DNA of 64,000 bases, from NCBI GenBank assembly GCA_017311185.1, contig JAESUZ010002553.1:1-64000 (forward strand). Direction: 5' to 3'. Source of the stretch: Proteles cristata cristata. Taxonomy: Eukaryota; Chordata; Mammalia; Carnivora; Hyaenidae. The position numbers were made by a program, and so were the translations under genes. Shown in pieces: positions 1 through 9,389 of the stretch (within the stretch, counting starts at the first letter, position 1; the number at the start of each line of letters is the position of its first letter). The notes under the pieces are model-generated. The model made no database searches. It worked only from the letters and a program-made list of their open reading frames with translations, and was not told the origin of the DNA.

Positions 1-191
1 TACCTCTATTATTACCAACCATCTCCTTATGAAATAAGTGTGCTATGTACCTAACACTAACCTGGCAGCTGTACTCAGCTAGACCAGATGAAGGACAATT
101 CAGTATAAAGTAAAATCTTGAAACCTGAGTTTTGTATGGTGAAACAAATATCATTTGTAGTTTTTGAGGACTTTAAAGTTTAGACATGATG

Positions 192-346
192 TCTTGAATG
201 CTGAGAACAAACTGAGGACTGATGGGTGTGGGGGGGAGAGGGGTGATGGGCATGGAGGAGGGCACTTGTGGGGATGAGCAGTGGGTGTTATATGGAAACC
301 AACTTGACAATAAACTATTTGTAAAAAATAAAAATAAAAAACCCGC
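192..346 (+). mobile_element. 5'-truncated L1 3' end (young carnivore L1)
   Basis: This is about 155 bp of the L1 3' UTR, ending in the typical cat L1 tail: a TATGGAAACCAACTTGACAA motif, an AATAAA-like signal and an A-rich tail. It is flanked by a perfect 17-bp target-site duplication, AAAGTTTAGACATGATG, at 175-191 and 347-363. That shows a single, severely 5'-truncated retrotransposition event. It carries no coding capacity. Confidence 0.85.
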
Positions 347-363
347 AAAGTTTAGACATGATG

Positions 364-744
364 ATTCAAGCCCTATTTCCTACATTATTAAGATGAAAAC
401 TACATCCCCAAACTTCCCCTCCATTCCCTGTGTGGCTGAAACTATTGTTAGTTTCTGTTGACTTTCTCTTCTCCTTTGTTTATCTGTGATCCTTCCTTTA
501 TGGCCAACTAGGTATAAATAACAATACGGTGTATATTCAGTTGTCCTTTCCTACTGTCCAAGAAATGAAGAATCAAGAATTATGTCTACAAAAGAACTTT
601 TAGTGAATAACTTGAACCATGTAGAGTGAACCATCACTGAGCAAAAAACAAACAACCCCCCCTCCAAAAAAAAAAACACTTTAAGAAAACGAGACATCGC
701 TTGATTCTTACTATTTAGGATGCCTCATGTATTACCATAGTCTT
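364..744. other. intronic stretch, no recognised element
   Basis: AT-rich intron. The only notable content is a run of C followed by A near 655-680. No gene, RNA gene or clear repeat was recognised. Confidence 0.5.
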
Positions 745-758
745 TCACTATCTAACTT

Positions 759-974
759 TATTATTTAAAATTTTTAAATGTTGATTTGTTTTTAAGAGAG
801 AGAGCGAGAGAGCACATTTGCAAGGAAAAGGTAGAGAGAGGGGGAGACACAAAATCTGAAGCAGGCTTCAGGCTCTGAGCTGTCAGCTCTGAGTCCAACA
901 TGGGGCTTGAATTTATGAACTGCGAGATCGTGACCTGAGCCAAAGTTAGATGCTTAACTGATTGGACTACACTC
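759..974 (-). mobile_element. SINEC_Fc-type tRNA-derived SINE
   Basis: Inverted copy: T-rich tail complement, then GA-rich stretch, then the tRNA-like head ending near the GACTACA boundary. It is diverged from the family consensus. The duplication TCACTATCTAACTT occurs at 745-758 and 975-988 and marks the insertion. In all these SINEs the head carries sequences resembling the RNA polymerase III A box (TGGCTCAGTCGG) and B box (GGTTCGAGCCC) inherited from a tRNA. They are retroposons, not tRNA genes. Confidence 0.85.
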
Positions 975-1015
975 TCACTATCTAACTTAAAAAAATATTT
1001 TAATTTCCCATTCTT

Positions 1016-1213
1016 GGGGCTACTGGGTGGCTCAGTCGGTTAAGCGTCCGACTTCGTTCAGGTCATGATCTCGAGGTTCCTGGGTTTGAGCCCCGCTTCA
1101 GGCTCTGTGCTGAGAGCTCGGAGCCTGAAGCCTGTTTCAGATTCTGTATCTCCCTCTCTCTGACCCTCTCACGCTCGCGCTCTCCCTCTCTCTCTCTCTC
1201 AGAAATAAAAAAA
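1016..1213 (+). mobile_element. SINEC_Fc-type SINE
   Basis: Forward copy with a slightly mutated head (GGGGCTACTGGGTGGCTCAG), intact A/B-box region, CT-rich stretch and short A-rich tail. An imperfect duplication around AATTTCCCATTCTT (1002-1015) reappears just after the tail. It lies 40 bp from the preceding inverted copy. Confidence 0.85.
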
Positions 1214-1355
1214 AATTCCCATTTTCTTTTTTTTCTTGTTCTGCTTATAAAACATATACTTTTCTGCATGTGTTGACTTGTTTTTGGAATGCTATTATTA
1301 TGGGATATGTGATGTTGATTCCTAGCCACATTAAGATGATATTCTATTTAATTTT

Positions 1356-1578
1356 TTTTACTTTTTAAAATGTTTTATTTATTTCTGAGAGGGAGAGAGA
1401 GAGCGCGAGAGCGTGAACAGGGGAGGGTCAGAGAGAGAGAGGGAGATACAGAATCTGAAGCAGCTCCAGGCTCTGAGCTGTCAGCACAGAGTCCAACGCG
1501 GGGCTCGAACCCTTGAACTGTAAGATCATGACCTGAACTGAAGTCAGACGCTTAACCGACTGGGCCACCCAGGCGCTC
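1356..1578 (-). mobile_element. SINEC_Fc-type SINE with perfect TSD
   Basis: Full-length inverted copy. The 18-bp perfect duplication TGATATTCTATTTAATTT lies at 1338-1355 and 1579-1596, which fixes both ends of the insertion and indicates a relatively recent event. It is the third SINE within 850 bp. Confidence 0.92.
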
Positions 1579-1596
1579 TGATATTCTATTTAATTT

Positions 1597-2432
1597 AAAA
1601 CAAAGATCAGTAACCAAAAATTTTCACAACGCATAGCACAGACATTATTGTTTTGTACTTTTCAGACCACTTACTATAGTCTAATGCAATTTGATAACAA
1701 GCAGGTTGAGGGTAATAGGTATAAGTTTTTTCTCTTTTTGTACATGAAGAAACTACAGGGAAGAGAATATATGACTTGACTAAGCTCAACTCACATGTGA
1801 CCAAAGCAGAGAAATGACAATGGGTTTTTAGCCCTGGAGTTCCCTTTTAGGGTCACCAACACCCAAGATAGACTAGCAGCCCTGGGATCGTCCCATCGCA
1901 GCTGTAAACTTCAAACTCCCTTTTGGAAATTTGACATCTACACAGCATGCATGGATTTGGGCCACAGGCAGCCTTCCTGAAGAACTAGAGATGGATGTGG
2001 CCACTGCTTGGCCCCAGGATACTTCCCCGCTTCAGCCAGACAGATGTCTCTCAGTCTTTTCCCACCGCATCTTATACTTGCTCCTGTGCAGAATATGCTC
2101 TGTACACACACCTGGTAATTTCCCTCTGTGGTGCCTCAGCAGCACAGGATTATGGGCACAGGCCTGTCGCCCAGGTCACCACAGAGGAGCTGTGGCTTGT
2201 AGCACGTGCTTCCATTCTCTGTTCTTCTGTTGGCTTCAGGGTCACATCTCTGTGTCTGTGTGACAAATATGGGGCTGGAAGGCCACTGGTTATGACAACA
2301 TCAAGTGATTTCAAAATAATAAGAGTTTGAAATTCATGTTCATCCTATTCCAATTATAAGTTTGCAACAACTTACAGAAAAGATAAATAGTACAAAGACT
2401 TACATAGACCTTCACCAGGTTCCACAAGTGTT
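1597..2432. other. intronic stretch, no recognised element
   Basis: No recognisable repeat. Two overlapping + strand open frames of about 110 codons (around 1931-2330) have no recognisable domain, no splice context and a composition unlike a conserved protein, so they are treated as chance. Confidence 0.45.
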
Positions 2433-2448
2433 AATATTTTACCATTTT

Positions 2449-2664
2449 TAAAAATATTTTATTTATTTCTAGGAGACAGAGAGAGAGAGAGACAGCGTGA
2501 GCAGGGGAGGGTCAGAGAGAGAGGGAGTCACAGACTGAAGCAGGCTCCAGGCTCCGAGCTGGCAGTCAGCACAGAGCCCGACGCGGGGCCCGAACCCACG
2601 AACCGCGAGATCATGACCCAAGCGAAAGTCCGACGCTTAACCGACTAAGCCACCCAGGTGCCCC
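2449..2664 (-). mobile_element. SINEC_Fc SINE, young 'GGCAGTCAGCACAG' subfamily
   Basis: Inverted copy carrying a subfamily signature shared with the copies at about 6987, 48745, 54374 and 55145: GTCACAGACTGAA in place of ACACAGAATCTGAA, GAGCTGGCAGTCAGCACAG in place of GAGCTGTCAGCACAG, and AAGCGAAAGTC in place of GAGCCGAAGTC. The duplication AATATTTTACCATTTT at 2433-2448 matches 2665-2680 at 15 of 16 positions. Confidence 0.9.
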
Positions 2665-3067
2665 AATGTTTTACCATTTTATGAATTAGTATTTTATGTC
2701 TATAATACTGTAATGTTAATACTCACTTTAAATATTCTTCTTAAATATTATGGAGAATAATACACATAATTACCCCTAAGTGCTCTTGGGAGTATTTCCT
2801 GAAAAAAAGATCTAATCCAGGATCACAGTTGGATTTAGGCACTATATCTCTTACTGTGCTTTAATCTGGAAACATTTCTTAGTCCTTCTTTGTCTTTAAT
2901 GGGCTTAACACTTTTGAGGAGTATAGATGATTATTTAATATAATTATCTTTCAGTTTAAGTTTTATTTATGCATTATTACATTCAATTAATTCATTTATT
3001 AGCATGAATACCATAGAAGTGATATTGTGATATTAGTGATATTAGTGCCTGCCAAGATGTTTTTCTT

Positions 3068-3670
3068 AACGTTTTATTTAAATTCCAGTAGGTTAATATA
3101 CAATGTAATATTAGTTTCAGGTGTACAATACAGTGAGTCAACACTTCCATACAACACCAGTGCTCACACAACAAGGGCCGTCCTTCATCCCCATCACTTA
3201 GTTAACCCACCCCCTGCCCACCTCCTCTCTGGTAACCATCTGTTCCCTATTGTTAAAAGCCTGTTTTGGGTTTTTTGTTTGTTTGTTTTTCTCTTTCACT
3301 CTCTCTCTCTCAATTTTTCTCCTTTGCTCATTTGCTTTGTTTCTTAAATTCCATGTATGAGTGAAATCATATGGTATTTGTCTTTCTCTGACTGCCTTAC
3401 TTTCCTTAGCATAACACTATTTAGCTCCATTCATGTCATTGCAAATTACAAGATTTCATTCATTTTGGTGGCTGAAAAATATTCTATTATATATAGCATA
3501 TATATAATGTATATATATGTTTTCCATTATATATACATTATAGTTATATAATGTATAATTTTCCATTATATATAGTGTATATATAGGTAAATAATGGATG
3601 TACACACACACACAGACTACCTCTTATTTATCCATTCATCGATTGATGGACACCTGGGCTATCTAAGGTT
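3068..3670 (-). mobile_element. L1 3' fragment (ORF2 end and 3' UTR), older
   Basis: Antisense L1 remnant. The + strand starts with the complement of the tail (TTTTATTTAAATTCCAGTAG) and continues through the 3' UTR into the ORF2 carboxy-terminal region, recognisable from the complement of the GATGGACA segment near 3645. It contains an expanded (TA)n island at about 3480-3580 and a short (CA)n near 3603. It is diverged and has no open frame. Confidence 0.75.
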
Positions 3671-3879
3671 ATTATGTTTCTGTTGGTAATTTATAAGTAC
3701 CTTGTGGGGGATACATTAAACTTAGGTAGCATTCTGTTTTCAATTAATTTTACCTACTAGTTTTGTAATCAGCCATCCCTTATTAATTCCCCCCTGAAAC
3801 AATTATTACCACAGTGGTCACCAAAGTTGGTTTTCAGAGTTTCATCATTCATTGTATATACATTTCGTAGTGTGGCTGA

Positions 3880-4160
3880 ACAATGCCTCCTCCTTCTCTT
3901 TTGACAAGATAACCACATCCTAATCTCTAGGATCTGTGATTATATGTTACTTACATGGCAAAGAAATTTTACAAATGCAAATCAATTAAAGATCTTCAGA
4001 TGGGAAGATTATCCTGTATTATCTAGGTGAGCTTATATAATCAGAGTTGAGATGAGAGGACATACTACATTGCTGGCTTTAAGATGGGGAGAAAGAGCCA
4101 GCAACTGAGGCATGTACTGGCTTTTAGAAGCTGGAGAAGGCAAAAAGATGACTGAAATGA
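3880..4160 (+). mobile_element. MaLR (MLT1-like) LTR fragment
   Basis: Shares the diagnostic order of an ERVL-MaLR solo LTR: a 'lose the first bases' start, a GATTATGTTAC...CATGGCAAAG segment, then GATTATCCTGTATTATCTAGG and GAAGCTGGAGAAGGCAA. It ends where a SINE begins. It is a decayed non-coding solo LTR; the subfamily is uncertain. Confidence 0.55.
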
Positions 4161-4177
4161 ATAAAATAAAAAAATGA

Positions 4178-4386
4178 GGGGCGCCTGGGTGGCTCAGTCG
4201 ATTAAGCGTCTGACTTTGGCTCAGGTTATGATCTCATGGCTCGTAGGTTCGAGCCCTGCGTCGGGCTCTGTGCTGACGGCTCAGAGCCTGGAGCCTGTTT
4301 CAGATTCTGTGTTTCTCTCTCTCTCTGATCCTCTCCTGCTCACACTGTCTCTCTCTTCCTCTCTAAAAAAAAATAAAAATAAAAAA
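4178..4386 (+). mobile_element. SINEC_Fc-type SINE
   Basis: Full-length forward copy with the canonical GGGGCGCCTGGGTGGCTCAG head. The A-rich tail passes into a second copy of the AATAAAAAATGA target sequence that also precedes the element near 4164-4177. Confidence 0.9.
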
Positions 4387-4391
4387 TGAAA

Positions 4392-5190
4392 AAAAGTCAG
4401 GTATGGAGGTTCCTCAGTTCATTAAAAATAGAGCCTCTGTATGATCCACTTCAGGAAAAATATCCAAAGGAAGTACTCAAGTACTTTGAGTAGATAATCG
4501 ACACTCCTATGTTCATGGCGACATTATTCATTGTAGGTAAGACATGGAAATAACATGTGTCTATTGATGCATGAATGGATAAAGAAGATGCAATATATAT
4601 ATTTCATATATATAATCATGGATATATATAATTTATATATAAATTACAAATAATTATATGTAAATTACATATAAAACTTATATATAATCACATATATTAC
4701 ATATGTAAATATATGTATATAAATGGATATTATCCAGCTACATAAAGAAAGAAATCCTGTCATTTGTGACAACATGGAAAGACCTAGAGGACTAGTTATG
4801 CTAATTTTTATTAGGCAGACAGAGAGAAACAAATACCATGTGATGCCACTTATATGCGGAATCTAAAAATCAAAGTAGAATATGTATAACAGACTGTAGT
4901 ACAGTGGTTATCAAGGCCTGGGGCTGGATGGCAGGAAGGAGGAGATGCTGGTCAAAGGGTACAGGACTTCAGCTGTACAACAAATAGCCTCTTGATATCA
5001 CATGTACTGCAGGGTGACTGTAGCTAATAACATGTTACATGCTTGAAATTTGCCAAGACAGTAAACCTTAAGCATTCTTACCACACACATAATCACACAC
5101 AAGGTAAGTATATGACATAAAAATATGTCAAATCATCACATTGCACACTTTAACTATATACAGTTTTGTCAATTAAATCTCAATCTGAAA
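4392..5190 (+). mobile_element. old L1 3' end (ORF2 terminus plus 3' UTR)
   Basis: Forward remnant of an ancient mammalian L1. It includes the ORF2 terminal region (ATGGATAAAGAAGATGCAATATA, then the GACAACATGGAAAGACCTAGAGG segment), followed by the 3' UTR with the GACTGTAGCTAATAACATGTTACATG motif. An AT-rich microsatellite at about 4588-4735 interrupts it. It has many stops and no coding capacity. Confidence 0.75.
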
Positions 5191-5204
5191 AACATGGTTT
5201 TTTT

Positions 5205-5510
5205 CTTTCAAATTTTTATTTAAATTCTAGTTAGTTAACATACAGTACAATATTGGTTTCAGGAGTAGAATTCAGGGATTCATCACTTTCATACAACACC
5301 AAATGCTCATCACAATAAATGCCCTCCTTATTACACATTACTCATATAGCCCATCTCCCACCATACCTCCCTCCATCAACCCCCAGTGGAACTCTGTATT
5401 TAGGAGTCTCTCATGGTTTGTTTCTCTCTCTCCTCTCCACCCCCTTCCCATATGTTCATCTGTTTTGTTTCTTAAATTCCACATATGAGTGAAATTATAT
5501 CATATGTTTA
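5205..5510 (-). mobile_element. L1 3' UTR fragment
   Basis: Antisense L1 3' end starting with TTTTTATTTAAATTCTAGTTAG and including the TCAGGAGTAGAATTCAGGGA and CATACAACACC segments. These parallel the copies at 3068 and 42335. It is 5'-truncated relative to the element and diverged. Confidence 0.75.
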
Positions 5511-6182
5511 TTTCAAAAATGAATTATCTTTTTTAACTTTCAGGTTAATAGTAAAAAAACCCCATATTCTGATCATTTAATCAAGTCATATAAAATAACA
5601 ACCAGGAGGAGAATAGAAAAGAGTATTCAATCATTTATATTTGATATTCATTGTTAGTGCAAAACCAAAAGGGTAGGATAGAAGGTTTGTATTTTATACC
5701 GTTATGGCCATTTTGGAGTAGAATCATACAAAAATATTAGTCTATAAAGTACTATTTTTATAACTGAATTGTTGACTTAGTCTAAGTCATGGAATCAAAA
5801 TGTAAGTTTGGGCAAAGAATTTACCATAATTATCATTAGCATGTTCAGTCTTCGATTTTTTTAGAAGATATTATATTAATAATGATGAATAATTCAGTAG
5901 TAACTGCATATTAAGAAATTAGATAGATCCATCTAATATGTTGAAGGGAGTGACTCTAACATTACGACACATGACAACCCTTTTTCAAATCTTTTGAAAG
6001 GAATGCATCTCATATTTTTCTCTTACATCTAAATAAAATCTATTTCAAATGAGATGTTTGAGAAGTACTTTGTATACTGTTAATTATTTAATAATTTAAT
6101 GACTTTTTTGGGGTATGTGTCTCAGTTAGGAAAGGAAAGTACATGGCCACTCCACAACATTCATTAATTTTATTTTTTTAAC
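5511..6182. other. AT-rich intron, no recognised element
   Basis: No repeat or gene was recognised. There are scattered homeodomain-like TAAT motifs, as expected by chance in AT-rich sequence. Confidence 0.45.
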
Positions 6183-6986
6183 ATTGTTTTTATTTTATTT
6201 ATTTTATTGAGTTATTATTGACAAATAACTTGTGTAAGTAGAAGATGTACAATGTGTTCATTTGATATATTTATAAATTATCATATGATTACCATCATAA
6301 TGTTAGCGTATTTATCATGTCACATAATTATAATGTTTTTTTGTGGTGGGAATAATTAAGTATCATACAGTATTGTTGACTAGAGTTTCTATGCTGTGCA
6401 AGACTTACATATCTACTGGTTGCAAGTTTGAAAACTTAAACAGCATCTGCCCAGTTCTCGTACCCCTAGCCACTGAAAACCAGTATTCTACTCTTATGTA
6501 TTTGGATTTTCAAGACTACACATAAGTATTTGTCCTTCTATGCCTGATATTTCATAATTCCCTCAAGGTATATCCATGTTGTTGCAAATGACATAATTTC
6601 GGTTCTTTTTCATGGATAGATACTCCATTATATTTTTATTTCTTTCTTTTTTATTTCTTTCTTTTTCTGTCTTTCTTTCATCATCTATCTATATGTATTG
6701 AACATATATTTTATATGTACATATATACATATGTATACACACATATATAATGCATGCACACATATGTGTGTATATATATAAATATGTATGTCACATTTTT
6801 TTTTTTTTTTTTACAATTCATCTGTTGACAGACACTTAAGTTGCTTCCATAGCTTGGCTATTGTGAATAATGCTACAAAAAACATAAGAGTGTAGATATC
6901 CCTTTCATTTCCTGTTTTCATGTTCTTTAGAAATGTAACCAGAAATAAATTTCTGGATAAAATAGTATTTGTATTTTTATTTTTTT
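6183..6986 (-). mobile_element. ancient L1 (L1M-type) 3' region, part 1
   Basis: Antisense old L1: a 3' UTR-like stretch (TGTACAATGTGTTCATTTGATATA and following), then ORF2-terminal complement around 6810-6880 (the GTTGACAGACACTTAAGTTG segment). The middle contains CTTT and TATA microsatellites (about 6640-6800). The element continues after a young SINE that interrupts it. Confidence 0.65.
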
Positions 6987-7202
6987 AACTTTTTTTTTGG
7001 TTTTATTTATTTCTAGGAGAGAGAGAGAGACAGTATGAGCAGGGGAGGGTCAGAGAGAGAGGGAGTCACAGACTGAAACAGGCTCCAGGCTCCGAGCTGG
7101 CAGTCAGCACAGAGCCCGACGCGGGGCTCGAACCCACGAACCGCGAGATCACGACCTAAGCGAAAGTCGGACGCTTAGCCGACTAAGCCACCCAGGCGCC
7201 CC
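6987..7202 (-). mobile_element. SINEC_Fc SINE, young 'GGCAGTCAGCACAG' subfamily, inside an old L1
   Basis: Inverted copy, nearly consensus, with the subfamily signature described for the element at 2449. The target sequence TATTTTTATTTTTTT is duplicated around it, with a 1-bp difference. The host L1 resumes directly after it. Confidence 0.88.
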
Positions 7203-8162
7203 TATGTTTTTATTTTTTTGAGGAACCTCCTTACTTTATGTTTTCCATAGGTCTGAGCCAATTTACATTCTCACTAACAGCACACAAGGGATTCTTTTCC
7301 TCCACATCTAACCAACAGTTGTTATCTCTTGTGTTCTTTTTTTTAACAGTAGCTTTATTGAGAGAGAATTCACATATCATAAAAGTTAGACTTTTAAAGT
7401 GCACAATTTGTGGCTTTTAGAATATTCACATAGTTGTGCAGTCATCACTATTGTCTAGGTCTAGAATATTTTCATTGTCCTCAAAAGAAACTGTACACAC
7501 ATCACGCCCCATTCCCTGGCTCCCTCAGTCCCTGGCAGCCACTCCTCTATTTTCTATCTTTATGGATTTGCTTCTTCTGAAAGTTTTTTTTTTTACAAAT
7601 AGTTTATTGTCAAATTAGTTTCCACATAACACTCAGTGCTCATCCCCATAAGTGTCCTCCTCTATGCCCATCCCCCCTCCCCCCCACATCCATCAGTCCT
7701 CAGTTTTTGTGTAAGTGTAATCGCACAAAATTTGTCCTTTTATGTCTGGCTTCTTTCACTTAAGCATAATTAAAAAATTTAAAAAAAGAAAATACAGATA
7801 AAAAGAAAAAAATACCTCCCCCCAATCCCACCATCTAGAGAGAACCATGATTTTCTGTTACCTAAGATTTCAGCCTTGTTTCTATGTATATTAGGTTCAT
7901 TTTTTATAAAAATGGGATCACACTGTATGTGCTATTTTGTCATTTAACAGTAAGTTGTTAGCATTTTACATCGTCATTATAAATTCTTTTACAACACCAT
8001 TTTAAGAGCTGAACTGTGTTCCATCGTATAGATGTTTCATCACTGAATCAATCCTTTAATGTTAGAGACTCGGTTATTTCCACAGTTTTTCATTTTCATA
8101 ATGTCACAACACATATCCTTACACTAATTCTTTATGCACCAATTTGGTTATTTCCTCAGGAC
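7203..8162 (-). mobile_element. ancient L1 (L1M-type), part 2, containing a truncated young L1 at about 7588-7705
   Basis: This continues the old antisense L1 (GGAACCTCCTTACTTTATG, then a TTCACATATCATAAAAGTTA segment). At about 7588-7705 a piece of the young cat L1 3' end is inserted: complement of the tail, TACAAATAGTTTATTGTC, then the CATCCCC...CACATCCATCAG segment. The old element resumes with TTTGTCCTTTTATGTCTGGC. The part from about 7775 to 8160 is more diverged and may belong to a different old L1. Confidence 0.6.
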
Positions 8163-8345
8163 AAATTCCTAGGCATGCAAAAAGTGGAAACAACCCAAAT
8201 GGACATCAATTGATGAGTAGATAAATGCAATGTGGTCTAGCCATACAACAGAACAGCATTCAGTCATAAAAAAGAATAAAGTACTGATCCATGCAACACT
8301 GCTGAACCTTTGAAACATTACGTTAAGTGAAAGAAGCCAGAAATC
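8163..8345 (+). mobile_element. old L1 ORF2-terminal fragment, opposite orientation
   Basis: Forward fragment of the ORF2 end recognised by the AAGTGGAAACAACCCAAATG...GACATCAATTGATGAGTAGAT segment and the CAATGTGGTCTAGCC...ACAGAACAGCATTCAGTCATAAA segment. It sits between antisense L1 pieces, so it comes from a separate insertion or a rearrangement. Confidence 0.6.
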
Positions 8346-9060
8346 TCTTGTGTTCTTGATGATAACCATTCTACCAGGTGTGTGATGATGTCACATTGTG
8401 GGTTTGATATGCATCTTTGATGATGAGTGATGTTGAGCATCAACATCAGGAGTAAATCCACTTGAATGTGGTGATTAATTCTTCTAAAGTACTGTTGGAT
8501 TTGATTTGTTGGTACCTTGAGAATTTTTGCATCCATGTTCATCAGTGACATTGGCCTGTAGTTCTCATTTTTGGTGGGGGTCTTGTCTGGTTTGAGAATC
8601 AAGGTAATGCTGGACTCATAGAATGAGTTTGTAAGTTTTCTTTCCATTTCAATTTTTTGGAACAGTTTCAGAGGAATAGGTATGATTTCTTCTTTAACTG
8701 TCTGGTAGAATTCCGCTAGGAGCCCATTCGGCCCTTGACTCTTGATTTTTGGGAGATTTTTTATTGATGGTTTTATTTCTTTACTGGTTATGGGTCTGTT
8801 CAAATTTTCTATTTCTTCCTGTTTCAGTTTTGGTAGTTTATATGCTTCTGGAATTTATCCATTTCTTCCAGGATGCTCCACTTGTTGACATATAATTGCT
8901 CAAAATACTCTTTTAATTATTTATATTTCTGTGATATTGTTTGTGATCTCTCTTCTTTCATCCATGATTTTATTTATGTGAGTCCTTTCTCTTTACCTTT
9001 TGATAAGTCTGGCAAGGGATTTTTCAATAAAATATTAGAGAAACAAATTATATAGAAATT
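8346..9060 (-). pseudogene. L1 ORF2 (reverse transcriptase) remnant
   Basis: On the minus strand the 161-codon frame 8318-8803 contains the start of the L1 reverse transcriptase domain, including the NRPITSKEIK segment, [21 protein letters not shown] and NENYRPMSLMNMDAKILK. These are counterparts of fingers/palm motifs 0-2. The catalytic palm motifs are absent or out of frame. Premature stops and shifts before and after show it is dead. It is more diverged than the full-length L1 immediately downstream and is from an older insertion. Confidence 0.8.
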
Positions 9061-9389
9061 TTAAAAACCAGTAGAACAGATCCACGAAGTGATTCCAGGT
9101 TGCAGTTCATTATTATTTTTTTTTTTTGAGTATTAAGGATATTTATTTATTTATTTATTTATTTTTTATTTTTTTACAAATAGTTTATTGTCAAATTAGT
9201 TTCCACATAACACCCAGTGCTCATCCCCACAAGTGCCCTCCTCCATGTCCACCCCTCCTCCCCCCCACATCCACCAGTCCTCAGTTTTTGTCAGCATTCA
9301 AGAGTCTCTCATGGTTTGCCTCTCCCCCTTTCCCCCATTTCTGCCCTTCTTCTCCCCCTTGGTCCTCTGTTAAGCTCCTCCTAATCCTC

